Shown here: one piece after another, positions 1 through 6,166 of the stretch
How the letters are laid out: every line of letters begins with the position of its first letter
Numbering within the stretch: position 1 is the stretch's first letter
NCBI GenBank assembly: GCA_900763245.1
Contig: CAAFJQ010000008.1
Coordinates: 1-15,255 of the forward strand
From: Bacilli bacterium
GTDB lineage: Bacteria > Bacillota_I > Bacilli_A > RFN20 > CAG-288
Length of the DNA: 15,255 bases
Reading direction: 5' to 3'
Made by a program: the position numbers and the translations under genes
The notes under the pieces: model-generated
Seen by the model: the letters and a program-made list of their open reading frames with translations, nothing else
Databases searched by the model: none
What the model was told of the DNA's origin: nothing

Positions 1-41
1 ATACGAATGAAAACTGCGGTTTACCGCGAAAGGAGAACATT

Positions 42-503
42 ATGGCAAAACCTACTAGAAGACATAGAGAGCCTGTAAGAAAGTTGGATGTTTTTAATTT
101 ACCTCTTGGCGTTTATCTTGATGAAAAGAGCTTCGGCGAAATTCATCTTCTTCATTCCCATCGTTCTGCTAATGGTGAACCTGAATTGATGTATGAGGGT
201 CTCCTTCATAAAGGTCAGCTCACTTTGGTCACTGGCGCAAATCTTGAAAAACAGATTCCGTCCCAGGGATACAATCACGGCTTCACTTTTGAAGGATTCG
301 CACAGCAGCTCTTTGTTGTTGATAACGCTTGTGTTTCGTACAATGCCCAAGAAGACAGAACCTTCGCTTACATCAACCCCACTTCCAAGTTGATGTTCCA
401 GGGCGATCCTTCAAAGAAATACAGAATCTACTTCCACATCTATGAAAACTGTGTCGGCGAAGAAAACAATCGTTGGGTTGTCGTTAACGCTGAAGAACTC
501 TAA
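42..503 (+). CDS. Conserved-looking hypothetical protein, 153 aa
   Basis: I do not recognise this protein. An AGGAGA ribosome-binding site at 31-36 sits five bases before the ATG, which fixes the start. The product is soluble, with no signal peptide or membrane segment. It has a very basic first 15 residues (MAKPTRRHREPVRK) and then an apparently beta-rich body full of aromatic residues and glycines. The N-terminal basic tail could bind nucleic acid, but that is speculation. It is monocistronic: a strong intrinsic terminator follows 12 bases after the stop, and the next gene is on the other strand. Clean reading frame, strong SD and strong terminator suggest a well-expressed gene. No promoter can be assigned because only 41 bases precede it. 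A 4-bp GCGG/CCGC hairpin with a TTTA loop (16-27) lies just before the SD. Confidence 0.8.
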   Translation: MAKPTRRHREPVRKLDVFNLPLGVYLDEKSFGEIHLLHSHRSANGEPELMYEGLLHKGQLTLVTGANLEKQIPSQGYNHGFTFEGFAQQLFVVDNACVSYNAQEDRTFAYINPTSKLMFQGDPSKKYRIYFHIYENCVGEENNRWVVVNAEEL

Positions 504-515
504 ATCAGGCTTATG

Positions 516-539
516 AAGCTGCCTTCGGGCAGCTTTTTT
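516..539 (+). terminator. Intrinsic terminator of the 42-503 gene
   Basis: AAGCTGCC (516-523) pairs perfectly with GGCAGCTT (528-535) across a UUCG tetraloop (524-527), and a run of six T ends at 539. It is a textbook rho-independent terminator. Confidence 0.93.
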
Positions 540-561
540 CCTGACTCTAGAAAGAAAAAAT

Positions 562-605
562 CCACAAAAAAAGACAGAAAGTAAAAAAATCGCTTTCTGT
601 CTTTT
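562..605 (-). terminator. Intrinsic terminator of the punA-rarA operon
   Basis: A 13-bp perfect stem (569-581 with 593-605) lies just past the stop of the last minus-strand gene. Read on the minus strand it is followed by an extended T tract (complement of the A run at about 562-568). Together with the plus-strand terminator at 516-539 it insulates the convergent transcription units. Confidence 0.85.
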
Positions 606-610
606 CTTAA

Positions 611-871
611 TCAGTCCTGCTTTTCTTTCTTTTCTTCAGTCAAAGACGGGTTGTCTTTCAGTCTCTTATCGAATTCAATGCAGAGAAGCATAGCGATGCT
701 GACACCGATAAAGATGAAACCGAAAGAAGAAATCGTGTAGATTACCCAAGTGTATCCGCTCCATTTGTTCAGATACAAAGCGAGGCTGACAGCCTCTAAT
801 ATGAGTGCGCTGATCGCAAAGGACCAAAGCAAGCATTTGTAGCTTAACAACAATCTCATTTTATTTTTCAT
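611..871 (-). CDS. Small two-helix membrane protein, 86 aa
   Basis: No family is recognised. Two hydrophobic helices are clear, at about residues 12-34 and 41-65. A short basic N-terminus (MKNKMR) and a charged, lysine/glutamate-rich C-terminal tail (about 67-86) suggest both ends face the cytoplasm. I chose the ATG at 871 because a perfect GAGGAGGG (881-888, minus strand) lies 9 bases upstream. A start at 898 would place the ATG upstream of that SD, and the ATG at 859 is less well spaced. The start and its SD lie inside the 3' end of rarA (11-base overlap), so translation is probably coupled. It is the last gene of the punA-rarA unit. The role is unknown; nothing links it to the rarA function except position. 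Confidence 0.75.
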   Translation of the reverse strand: MKNKMRLLLSYKCLLWSFAISALILEAVSLALYLNKWSGYTWVIYTISSFGFIFIGVSIAMLLCIEFDKRLKDNPSLTEEKKEKQD

Positions 872-2132
872 TTTGATGAGCCCTCCTCTTGGCTTCAATC
901 ATATTGGAAGATCTTTTCACATCGACCATCTTCCTGTACTCCGTCATCGCCCTTTCGTATTTTCCGGCATTGCCCGGTTCATAGAAGACAGTGTTGATCA
1001 GTTCGTCAGGCAGGTATTCGATGTATTTCCATACTTTTGGATCATCATAGGGATACGAATATCCGTCCGGAACATTTGCTCTTGTCAGCTTCAGATAATC
1101 TTTCACATGTATCGGAGCGTCGGAGACCATATCCATCGCTTTTTCAATTGCAAGACATGATGATTTGGACTTCGGTGAACCGGCAAGATCGACAACGGTG
1201 AATCCTAGCGGAATCATCGCCTCTGGCAGACCGACTTCTCTAGCAACCTGACAGGCGTGATAACAGCGATCTACTGCCTGAGGATTCGCTAATCCGATAT
1301 CTTCATAGGCGGTAACAAGAAGCCTACGTATTGTACCCTCTAAATCGCCGCTCTTCAAGAGTTTTGCAAGATAATAAATCGCGGCATCGATTTCAGAACC
1401 GCGAATCGACTTTTGGAAAGCGGAGACGGTGTTGTAATGCTCGTCATCATCTTTGTCGCTGAGGTAGTTCGGTATAGTGACAACGCTCTTGACATCATCG
1501 ATATCGATAAGATGACTGCTAGGATAAGAAAAGCCTGTTGCTTCCAATTGGTTGTAGGCAAAACGGAGATCGCCACCCGATATCTTTGAAAGATATTCAA
1601 GTGCCTCATCTGTGAATTTTCTCTTGTTTCCAAGTCCTTTTTCCGAAGAAACTGCTCTTTTCAAAGCGATTAGGATATCATCGCTTGTAAGAGGTTCTGT
1701 CTCTAACAGCCTTGTTCTAGAACGGATGGCAGGGTTGAGTGAGATAAGCGGATTGGCTGTTGTGCAACCGATCAAATAGAAATCGCCGTTTTCAAGGTGC
1801 GGAAGAAGGATATCCTGTTTTCCCTTGTCCATACGATGGATTTCATCGATGATGACAATAGAGGGGAAGAACTGAATCGCCTCTTTGAAAGTTTCCTCCA
1901 TTTTGCTCTTATTGTCAACAACGGCATTCAACGAATAAGAATGACATTTGCATGAATTGCTGAACGCTTTTGCAAGTGTTGTCTTTCCAGTACCTGGCGG
2001 ACCGAAAAACACCATTGAAACAAGCGTATTGTTTTCAATGAGATTATTTAAGAAGGTCTTGATTTTCTCTTGACCGAGAACCTCTTCCATGGTTGTCGGC
2101 CTCATGCGGAATGCCAGTGGTTTATCAAACAT
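861..2132 (-). CDS. rarA: Replication-associated recombination protein A (RarA/MgsA AAA+ ATPase)
   Basis: RarA is a cytoplasmic AAA+ ATPase of the clamp-loader/RuvB clade that acts at stalled replication forks. The N-terminus carries the family start PLAFRMRP (residues 5-12). It also shows Walker A GPPGTGKT (44-51), Walker B IVIIDEIH (92-99), sensor 1 GCTTANP (122-128), an arginine-finger region NPAIRSR (133-139) and sensor 2 near GGDLRFAYNQLE. The C-terminal half is the MgsA/oligomerisation domain (IPLGFTVVDLAGSPKS is typical). Its 423 aa are near the usual 420-450. The ATG overlaps the punA stop by 8 bases (2125-2132) and only a weak purine stretch (AAGAGAAA) precedes it, so it is probably translated by coupling. 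No key residue is missing. Confidence 0.95.
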   Translation of the reverse strand: MFDKPLAFRMRPTTMEEVLGQEKIKTFLNNLIENNTLVSMVFFGPPGTGKTTLAKAFSNSCKCHSYSLNAVVDNKSKMEETFKEAIQFFPSIVIIDEIHRMDKGKQDILLPHLENGDFYLIGCTTANPLISLNPAIRSRTRLLETEPLTSDDILIALKRAVSSEKGLGNKRKFTDEALEYLSKISGGDLRFAYNQLEATGFSYPSSHLIDIDDVKSVVTIPNYLSDKDDDEHYNTVSAFQKSIRGSEIDAAIYYLAKLLKSGDLEGTIRRLLVTAYEDIGLANPQAVDRCYHACQVAREVGLPEAMIPLGFTVVDLAGSPKSKSSCLAIEKAMDMVSDAPIHVKDYLKLTRANVPDGYSYPYDDPKVWKYIEYLPDELINTVFYEPGNAGKYERAMTEYRKMVDVKRSSNMIEAKRRAHQNEK

Positions 2133-2958
2133 TTTTATCTATTTCTCTTAATGCGATTTTGAATAATTCAGTGATCTTGTCCTGGACTTTGTTTCCCATA
2201 GCGACGACTTCATCATCGGATAACTTTTCTTTCAGAATTCCAGCCGCCATATTGGCTAACATGGAAATGCCGACGGTCTTGATGCCCATATGGTTGGCTG
2301 CGATTGCTTCGATTGCAGTCGACATGCCACAGGCATCTGCTCCCATGGCTCTTGCCATTCTAATTTCAGCCTTGCTTTCATACTGCGGACCATAGAACTG
2401 CATATAGACACCTTTTTTGACATCAATTCCGGAAAGCTTTGCCTCGTTGATGATTTTATCTGTGATCTCTTCATTGTAGACATCGGACATATCCGGGAAT
2501 CTTGTTCCGAACTGTTCGAGGTTTTCACCGATAAGCGGAGACTTGATAAGGCACGCGATATGGTCTTGAATCATCATTAGCTCACCTGCGTGGAAATCCG
2601 TGTTGATGGCGCCGGCAGCATTTGTAAGAACAAGCCCTTTTACACCCATCAGCTTCATCAGACGAATAGGTGCAACGACTTCTTCGGAAGTGTATCCTTC
2701 ATAGCAATGAAGACGCCCCTGCATGAGAACGAGAGGAATCCCTTCGAAATATCCGAAAACGAATTGACCTTTGTGCGCTTTGTTTGTAGAGACAGGCAGA
2801 CCAGGTATCAAAGAATACGGAACAGTGCCTTTTACATCGATCTGAGAGACAAAATCACCGAGTCCGGAACCTAAGACAGCACCGACTTTCGGCTCAAAAT
2901 CAAACTCTCTTTTGATGCATTGAAGCATTTTTTCGTAATCATGATAAGTAAATTTCAT
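2125..2958 (-). CDS. punA: Purine-nucleoside phosphorylase, trimeric (PunA) family
   Basis: It catalyses phosphorolysis of (deoxy)inosine/guanosine to the base and (deoxy)ribose-1-phosphate for purine salvage in the cytosol. Visible signatures are the phosphate-site GSGLG (30-34), the AHKG histidine (62), MQGRLHCYEG (79-88, with Arg82 and His84), TNAAGAIN (112-119), GPQYESKAEIR (190-200, base-binding Glu194), GMST (211-214) and an Asn at 236 in LANMAAG. The Asn fits 6-oxopurine preference. I start at 2958 because AAGGAGAGGA lies just upstream on the minus strand and the protein then begins as the family does. The in-frame extension to 3036 would run into the divergent dtd gene. Length is 277 aa, normal for the family. 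First gene of an operon with rarA. It diverges from dtd across a 60-base AT-rich gap. Confidence 0.93.
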   Translation of the reverse strand: MKFTYHDYEKMLQCIKREFDFEPKVGAVLGSGLGDFVSQIDVKGTVPYSLIPGLPVSTNKAHKGQFVFGYFEGIPLVLMQGRLHCYEGYTSEEVVAPIRLMKLMGVKGLVLTNAAGAINTDFHAGELMMIQDHIACLIKSPLIGENLEQFGTRFPDMSDVYNEEITDKIINEAKLSGIDVKKGVYMQFYGPQYESKAEIRMARAMGADACGMSTAIEAIAANHMGIKTVGISMLANMAAGILKEKLSDDEVVAMGNKVQDKITELFKIALREIDKNV

Positions 2959-2988
2959 CTTCCTCTCCTTTCTAGGGCATAAATATTT

Positions 2989-2994
2989 TATAAT
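2989..2994 (+). promoter_or_regulatory. Perfect -10 box (TATAAT) of dtd-mnmA
   Basis: TATAAT lies in the 60-base divergent gap. No good -35 is visible 16-18 bases upstream (TCCTTT). Predicted +1 is near 3001, giving an 18-base leader without a Shine-Dalgarno. On the minus strand the same AT-rich patch offers TATTAT/TATAAA, so the site may serve punA too. Confidence 0.5.
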
Positions 2995-3018
2995 ACTTGT
3001 TAGAAAAAAATAACACTT

Positions 3019-3471
3019 ATGAGAATATTGATACAAGAATGTTTAGAAGCATCGGTTGTGATTGATGGAATTGTCCATTCCTCAATCGGAAAAGGCGAAG
3101 TCGTCTTCGTTTCTTTTACTGAAGGTGACAACGAAACCACAATCGATAAGATGATTGATAAAATGCTGAAACTGAGAATTTTCGAGGATGAAAATGGTAA
3201 GACAAACTACAATCTTTCCCAGCATGGAGGAACGATATTGGCTGTTTCTCAGTTCACCCTCTATGCAGATATAAGAAAGGGAAACAGGCCCTCTTTCCAA
3301 TATGCTTTGAAAGGTGAAGAAAGCGAACCGCTGTTCAATCTTTTCTGCAAGAAGCTCAGTGAGAAAATCGAAGGCGTACAGACCGGTGTCTTCGGTGCCG
3401 ATATGAAAGTGAGACTGATCAATGATGGTCCCTTTACTGTCTGGATGGATTCTAAGGAGTTAGGTATATGA
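3019..3471 (+). CDS. dtd: D-aminoacyl-tRNA deacylase
   Basis: Dtd hydrolyses D-aminoacyl-tRNA (and Gly-tRNAAla), protecting translation from mischarged tRNA. The 150-aa length is standard. The catalytic-loop motif SQFTLYAD (77-84) and the Gly-cisPro motif region NDGPFT (135-140) are intact, and the N-terminus MRILIQECLEASVVIDG aligns with the family start MR-x-VxQRVxxAxVxV-x-G. The usual QRV is QEC here. The ATG is therefore secure although no SD precedes it: the bases before it are TTAGAAAAAAATAACACTT. The stop overlaps the start of mnmA (ATGA), so the two tRNA-quality genes form an operon. Confidence 0.95.
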   Translation: MRILIQECLEASVVIDGIVHSSIGKGEVVFVSFTEGDNETTIDKMIDKMLKLRIFEDENGKTNYNLSQHGGTILAVSQFTLYADIRKGNRPSFQYALKGEESEPLFNLFCKKLSEKIEGVQTGVFGADMKVRLINDGPFTVWMDSKELGI

Positions 3472-4610
3472 GTGAGAAAGTTCTTTTAGGCCTCTCTGGA
3501 GGCGTCGATAGCGCTGTAGCCGCTTATCTATTGAAAAAGCAGGGATATGATGTCACATGCTGTTTCATGAGAAACTGGGATAGCATCACAAACAATGATA
3601 TTTTGGGTAACCCTACTTTAAGCGGATCGAAGTGCAGTCAGGAATTCGATTATGATGATGCAGTTGAGACTGCTTTCGAATTGGATCTTCCTATCGTAAG
3701 AAAAGACTTCATCGAAGAATACTGGAAAGAAGTATTCTCCATGTTTTTGGATACTTACAAAAAGGGATATACGCCAGATGCCGATGTCTTCTGCAACAAA
3801 TACATCAAGTTCGGTCACTTCTATGACTATGCAAAATCATTAGGATTCAATACTATTGCAATGGGACATTATGCAATGCGTCTTGATGAGAATGGTGAAT
3901 CCCATCTGTACAAAGCCTATGACAGAAACAAGGACCAGTCCTATTTCTTAGGACAGATCAGCGAAGAACAGCTCTCCCATGCTCTTTTCCCGCTTGCTGG
4001 ACTTACGAAACCGGATGTCAGAAAAATCGCAGAAGATCTCAATCTCTCTGTCGCCAAGAAGAAAGACTCAACCGGTGTTTGCTTTATCGGTGAGAGAAAC
4101 TTCAAGCAGTTCCTCAACAATTATCTTCCTGCAAAGCCTGGAAAGATTGTCGATATGGTAACAGGTGAGACACTGAAAGAACATGACGGTGTTCTCTACT
4201 ATACAGTCGGTCAGCATAGAGGCTTGAATATCGGTGGCATCAAAGGCCATAGTATGGATCCCTATTTTGTAGTTGGAAAAGATGTCAACAAGAACATCCT
4301 TTATGTCGCACAGGAACAAGGAAATACATATCGTAAATCCTATCGATGTCTCTTGGATAACTTCAATTGGATCGGAAGCGATTTGCCCGAAGGCGAATAC
4401 CCTTGCAACTGCAAGTTCCGCTATCGCGGAAAGGATATGCCTGTCACATTAAGAATCCGCCCTGATAAAACATCTGCCTACCTTGATTATGATGGATACG
4501 ATTATGTTGCAAAAGGTCAGGTTGCCTGCCTTTATCAAGGTGATAGACTTGTCGGAAGCGGCGTCATTATCGCTACCTATGGAGAAAACCTTCTTCCGCT
4601 GAATTATTAG
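3468..4610 (+). CDS. mnmA: tRNA-specific 2-thiouridylase MnmA
   Basis: MnmA makes the s2U34 modification of tRNA Lys, Glu and Gln, taking sulfur from an IscS/TusA-type relay. Motifs in order: PP-loop SGGVDS (10-15); Cys109 in ADVFCNKYIKF, the first conserved catalytic cysteine; GHYAMR (133-138), a substrate-binding region; Cys205 in STGVCFIGER, the persulfide-forming cysteine; and GQHRGLNIGG (248-257). The C-terminal beta-barrel carries tRNA recognition. Length is 380 aa, slightly above the usual 360-370. An AAGGAG at 3454-3459, inside dtd, lies eight bases before the ATG, and the ATGA overlap with dtd implies coupled translation. All catalytic residues are present. Confidence 0.97.
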   Translation: MSEKVLLGLSGGVDSAVAAYLLKKQGYDVTCCFMRNWDSITNNDILGNPTLSGSKCSQEFDYDDAVETAFELDLPIVRKDFIEEYWKEVFSMFLDTYKKGYTPDADVFCNKYIKFGHFYDYAKSLGFNTIAMGHYAMRLDENGESHLYKAYDRNKDQSYFLGQISEEQLSHALFPLAGLTKPDVRKIAEDLNLSVAKKKDSTGVCFIGERNFKQFLNNYLPAKPGKIVDMVTGETLKEHDGVLYYTVGQHRGLNIGGIKGHSMDPYFVVGKDVNKNILYVAQEQGNTYRKSYRCLLDNFNWIGSDLPEGEYPCNCKFRYRGKDMPVTLRIRPDKTSAYLDYDGYDYVAKGQVACLYQGDRLVGSGVIIATYGENLLPLNY

Positions 4611-4621
4611 GAAAATTCAGC
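4598..4621 (+). repeat. Inverted repeat spanning the mnmA stop
   Basis: GCTGAATT (4598-4605) pairs with AATTCAGC (4614-4621) around an 8-base loop holding the stop codon. No U tract follows directly (the nearest is TTGTTTTT at 4631-4638). It is at best a weak or partial terminator, allowing read-through into rpsU, or a 3'-end stabiliser. Confidence 0.4.
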
Positions 4622-4630
4622 TGAAAAATG

Positions 4631-4659
4631 TTGTTTTTAGGCTTGAATTAGAGTAGAAT
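4631..4659 (+). promoter_or_regulatory. Sigma-A-type promoter of rpsU
   Basis: TTGTTT (4631-4636) and TAGAAT (4654-4659) are 17 bases apart. The predicted +1 is at about 4666, leaving a leader of about 27 bases. Confidence 0.55.
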
Positions 4660-4664
4660 AACGC

Positions 4665-4700
4665 ATGGCTTTTAGAAACGAGGTGAGACACATTGCCTAA
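4665..4700 (+). other. Possible leaderless mini-ORF overlapping the rpsU start
   Basis: An 11-codon ORF (MAFRNEVRHIA) begins within one base of the predicted rpsU transcription start. It ends with TAA at 4698-4700, eight bases past the first base of the rpsU TTG codon (4693). It might couple or tune rpsU translation. Short ORFs arise by chance, so this is weak. Confidence 0.2.
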
Positions 4701-4863
4701 GACAGTTGTTAGAGAAGGTGAAACCTTAGACGGCGCAATGAGAAGATTCAAGCGTCAGGTCAACAAGGCTGGAACCATCGCGGACTATCGTAAACACGAC
4801 TTCTTCCTTAAAAAGGGATTGAAGAGAAAACTTAAGTCCGAAAACGCCAGAAGAAAACATTAA
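4693..4863 (+). CDS. rpsU: 30S ribosomal protein bS21 (TTG start)
   Basis: The 56-aa product is bS21, the small-subunit protein near the mRNA exit/anti-SD platform. The family pattern is plain: VREGETLDGAMRRFKRQV (6-23), then KAGTIADYRKHDFFLKK (25-41), then a basic arginine/lysine tail ending ARRKH. Translation begins at TTG. AGGTGAG (4681-4687) sits five bases upstream, no in-frame ATG is available until residue 16, and starting there would delete the conserved N-terminus. It has its own promoter (4631-4659) and terminator (4865-4908). Unlike many Firmicutes it is not followed by a yqeY homologue here. The rare start codon suggests tuned initiation. Confidence 0.95.
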   Translation: MPKTVVREGETLDGAMRRFKRQVNKAGTIADYRKHDFFLKKGLKRKLKSENARRKH

Positions 4864-4864
4864 G

Positions 4865-4908
4865 GCGAATGAAACGGGTTGTCGATTGACTTCCCGTTTT
4901 TCTTTCGC
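4865..4908 (+). terminator. Intrinsic terminator of rpsU
   Basis: AAACGGG (4872-4878) pairs with CCCGTTT (4893-4899). An inner GTC-GATT-GAC hairpin (4881-4890) and an outer GCGAA/TTCGC helix (4865-4869 with 4904-4908) add to it. The U run TTTTT follows at 4897-4901. Confidence 0.8.
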
Positions 4909-4919
4909 TTGTATTGTTG

Positions 4920-4925
4920 TAAAAT
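4920..4925 (+). promoter_or_regulatory. -10 box (TAAAAT) of the serine dehydratase gene
   Basis: TAAAAT ends six bases before the ATG at 4932, so a normal start site would fall on the ATG itself (leaderless mRNA). No clear -35 and no SD exist between the rpsU terminator and the ATG. Confidence 0.45.
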
Positions 4926-4931
4926 ATTGTC

Positions 4932-6143
4932 ATGAAATCATTGAAATCATTATTGATGGTCGGACCTGGTCCTTCCTCATCTCATACGATTGGCCCTTAT
5001 AGAATCAGCAAAGATTTTTTAGAATTCGTTAAAGACAAGTGTCCGATTTCTTTTGATGTGAAGCTTTTTGGTTCACTTGCTTTGACGGGCAAAGGGCACT
5101 TCACAGATCAGATCATTATTAAGGCGTTGAATCCGTATCCGACAAAAGTCGAATTCATCACTTCCTTGAACAATCTTGTCCATCCAAATACGATGGAGAT
5201 GATAGCTTGTCTTAAAGATGGAACCAGAATAACAAAACGTTATTTTTCTATCGGGGGCGGAACCTTCTGCGTCGAGAATGAAGAAGTCAAGGACGAAGAG
5301 GTCTATCCATTTTCTGAGTACAGTCAAGCTATCGAATATATGAAAGAACATCATTATCAGGACATATATCAGATGATTGTAGCGTTGGAAGGGAAAGACA
5401 TTCTTGACTATTCCAAGAAAATGTTAGAGATATCTTTTAAAACATTAGAAGATTCTTTGAAACATAATGATATTCTTCCTGGACCACTCAAATTGAACTC
5501 TGTCAGCGGAAAGATCATCGCCGATGCCAATAAGAAAAAGAACATCGCCGAAAAGCGTATCATGTTACTCACAGGATATGCCTATGCGATATCAGAAGCT
5601 AATGCAAGAGGAGAAATGATCGTTACTTCTCCTACGTGCGGTTCAGCAGGTGTTGTTCCTTCTGTTCTTTATTACGAATACCATCATTGCCATCGCTCTT
5701 TTGAGGATATTGCAAAAGCGTATCTAGTGGGTGCCTTTGTCTGTAACTTCATCAAAGAGAACGCATCGCTTTCAGGTGCTCTTTTAGGCTGTCAGGCCGA
5801 AATCGGATCTGCTTCTTCTTTTGCTGCTTCCTGTCTTTCCTATCTGCATCATCTTGATGTTCATCAGATAGAATATGCAGCAGAAGTCGCAATGGAACAC
5901 TTTCTCGGCCTTACTTGTGATCCTGTCAACGGTTATGTACAGATTCCCTGCATCGAAAGAAACGGAATGGCAAGCGTACATGCCTATAGTTCTTATTTAT
6001 ATGCAAAGAATATTTCTGTTTTCAGAAAGAACAAAGTCTCTTTTGATACGGTCATCAAAGCGATGAACGAAACAGGAAAGGAGATTCCCTCCGATCTGAA
6101 GGAAACCTCCTTAGGTGGATTAGCGAAAGTACTTCACTGTTAG
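4932..6143 (+). CDS. sdaA: L-serine dehydratase, iron-sulfur-dependent, single chain (beta+alpha)
   Basis: It deaminates L-serine to pyruvate and ammonia using a [4Fe-4S] cluster. The N-terminal beta (ACT-like) part starts with the substrate motif GPSSSHTIGP (13-22). The alpha part begins near residue 183 (PGPLKLNSVSGKI) and has SPTCGSAG (233-240). The cluster ligands expected from the Legionella enzyme are all in place: Cys287 (LLGCQAEIG), Cys329 (TCDPVNG) and Cys340 (QIPCIERNG), with 42 and 11 residues between them as in the family. The protein ends exactly on Cys403, matching the 'tail-in-mouth' C-terminal cysteine that caps the cluster in type 2 enzymes. At 403 aa it is shorter than the usual ~455-aa single-chain form. 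It is not split into two subunits as in Bacillus subtilis. The ATG lacks an SD. The stop codon overlaps the convergent lipoprotein gene. Confidence 0.95.
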   Translation: MKSLKSLLMVGPGPSSSHTIGPYRISKDFLEFVKDKCPISFDVKLFGSLALTGKGHFTDQIIIKALNPYPTKVEFITSLNNLVHPNTMEMIACLKDGTRITKRYFSIGGGTFCVENEEVKDEEVYPFSEYSQAIEYMKEHHYQDIYQMIVALEGKDILDYSKKMLEISFKTLEDSLKHNDILPGPLKLNSVSGKIIADANKKKNIAEKRIMLLTGYAYAISEANARGEMIVTSPTCGSAGVVPSVLYYEYHHCHRSFEDIAKAYLVGAFVCNFIKENASLSGALLGCQAEIGSASSFAASCLSYLHHLDVHQIEYAAEVAMEHFLGLTCDPVNGYVQIPCIERNGMASVHAYSSYLYAKNISVFRKNKVSFDTVIKAMNETGKEIPSDLKETSLGGLAKVLHC

Positions 6144-6166
6144 AAGACGATGTCAGTGTCTTCTAA
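6140..6166. repeat. Perfect inverted repeat covering both convergent stop codons
   Basis: TTAGAAGAC (6140-6148) and GTCTTCTAA (6158-6166) form a 9-bp perfect stem with a 9-base loop in transcripts of either strand. It contains the sdaA TAG and the lipoprotein TAA. There is no U tract on either side, so it is not a canonical terminator. Confidence 0.55.

Noticed and set aside
2959..3036. N-terminal extension of punA
   Set aside because: It would overlap the divergent dtd start and precede the strong SD; the family begins at the ATG at 2958.
2125..6143. TGA read as tryptophan (Mollicutes code)
   Set aside because: Family-consistent proteins end at TGA and Trp positions use TGG, so the standard bacterial code applies.
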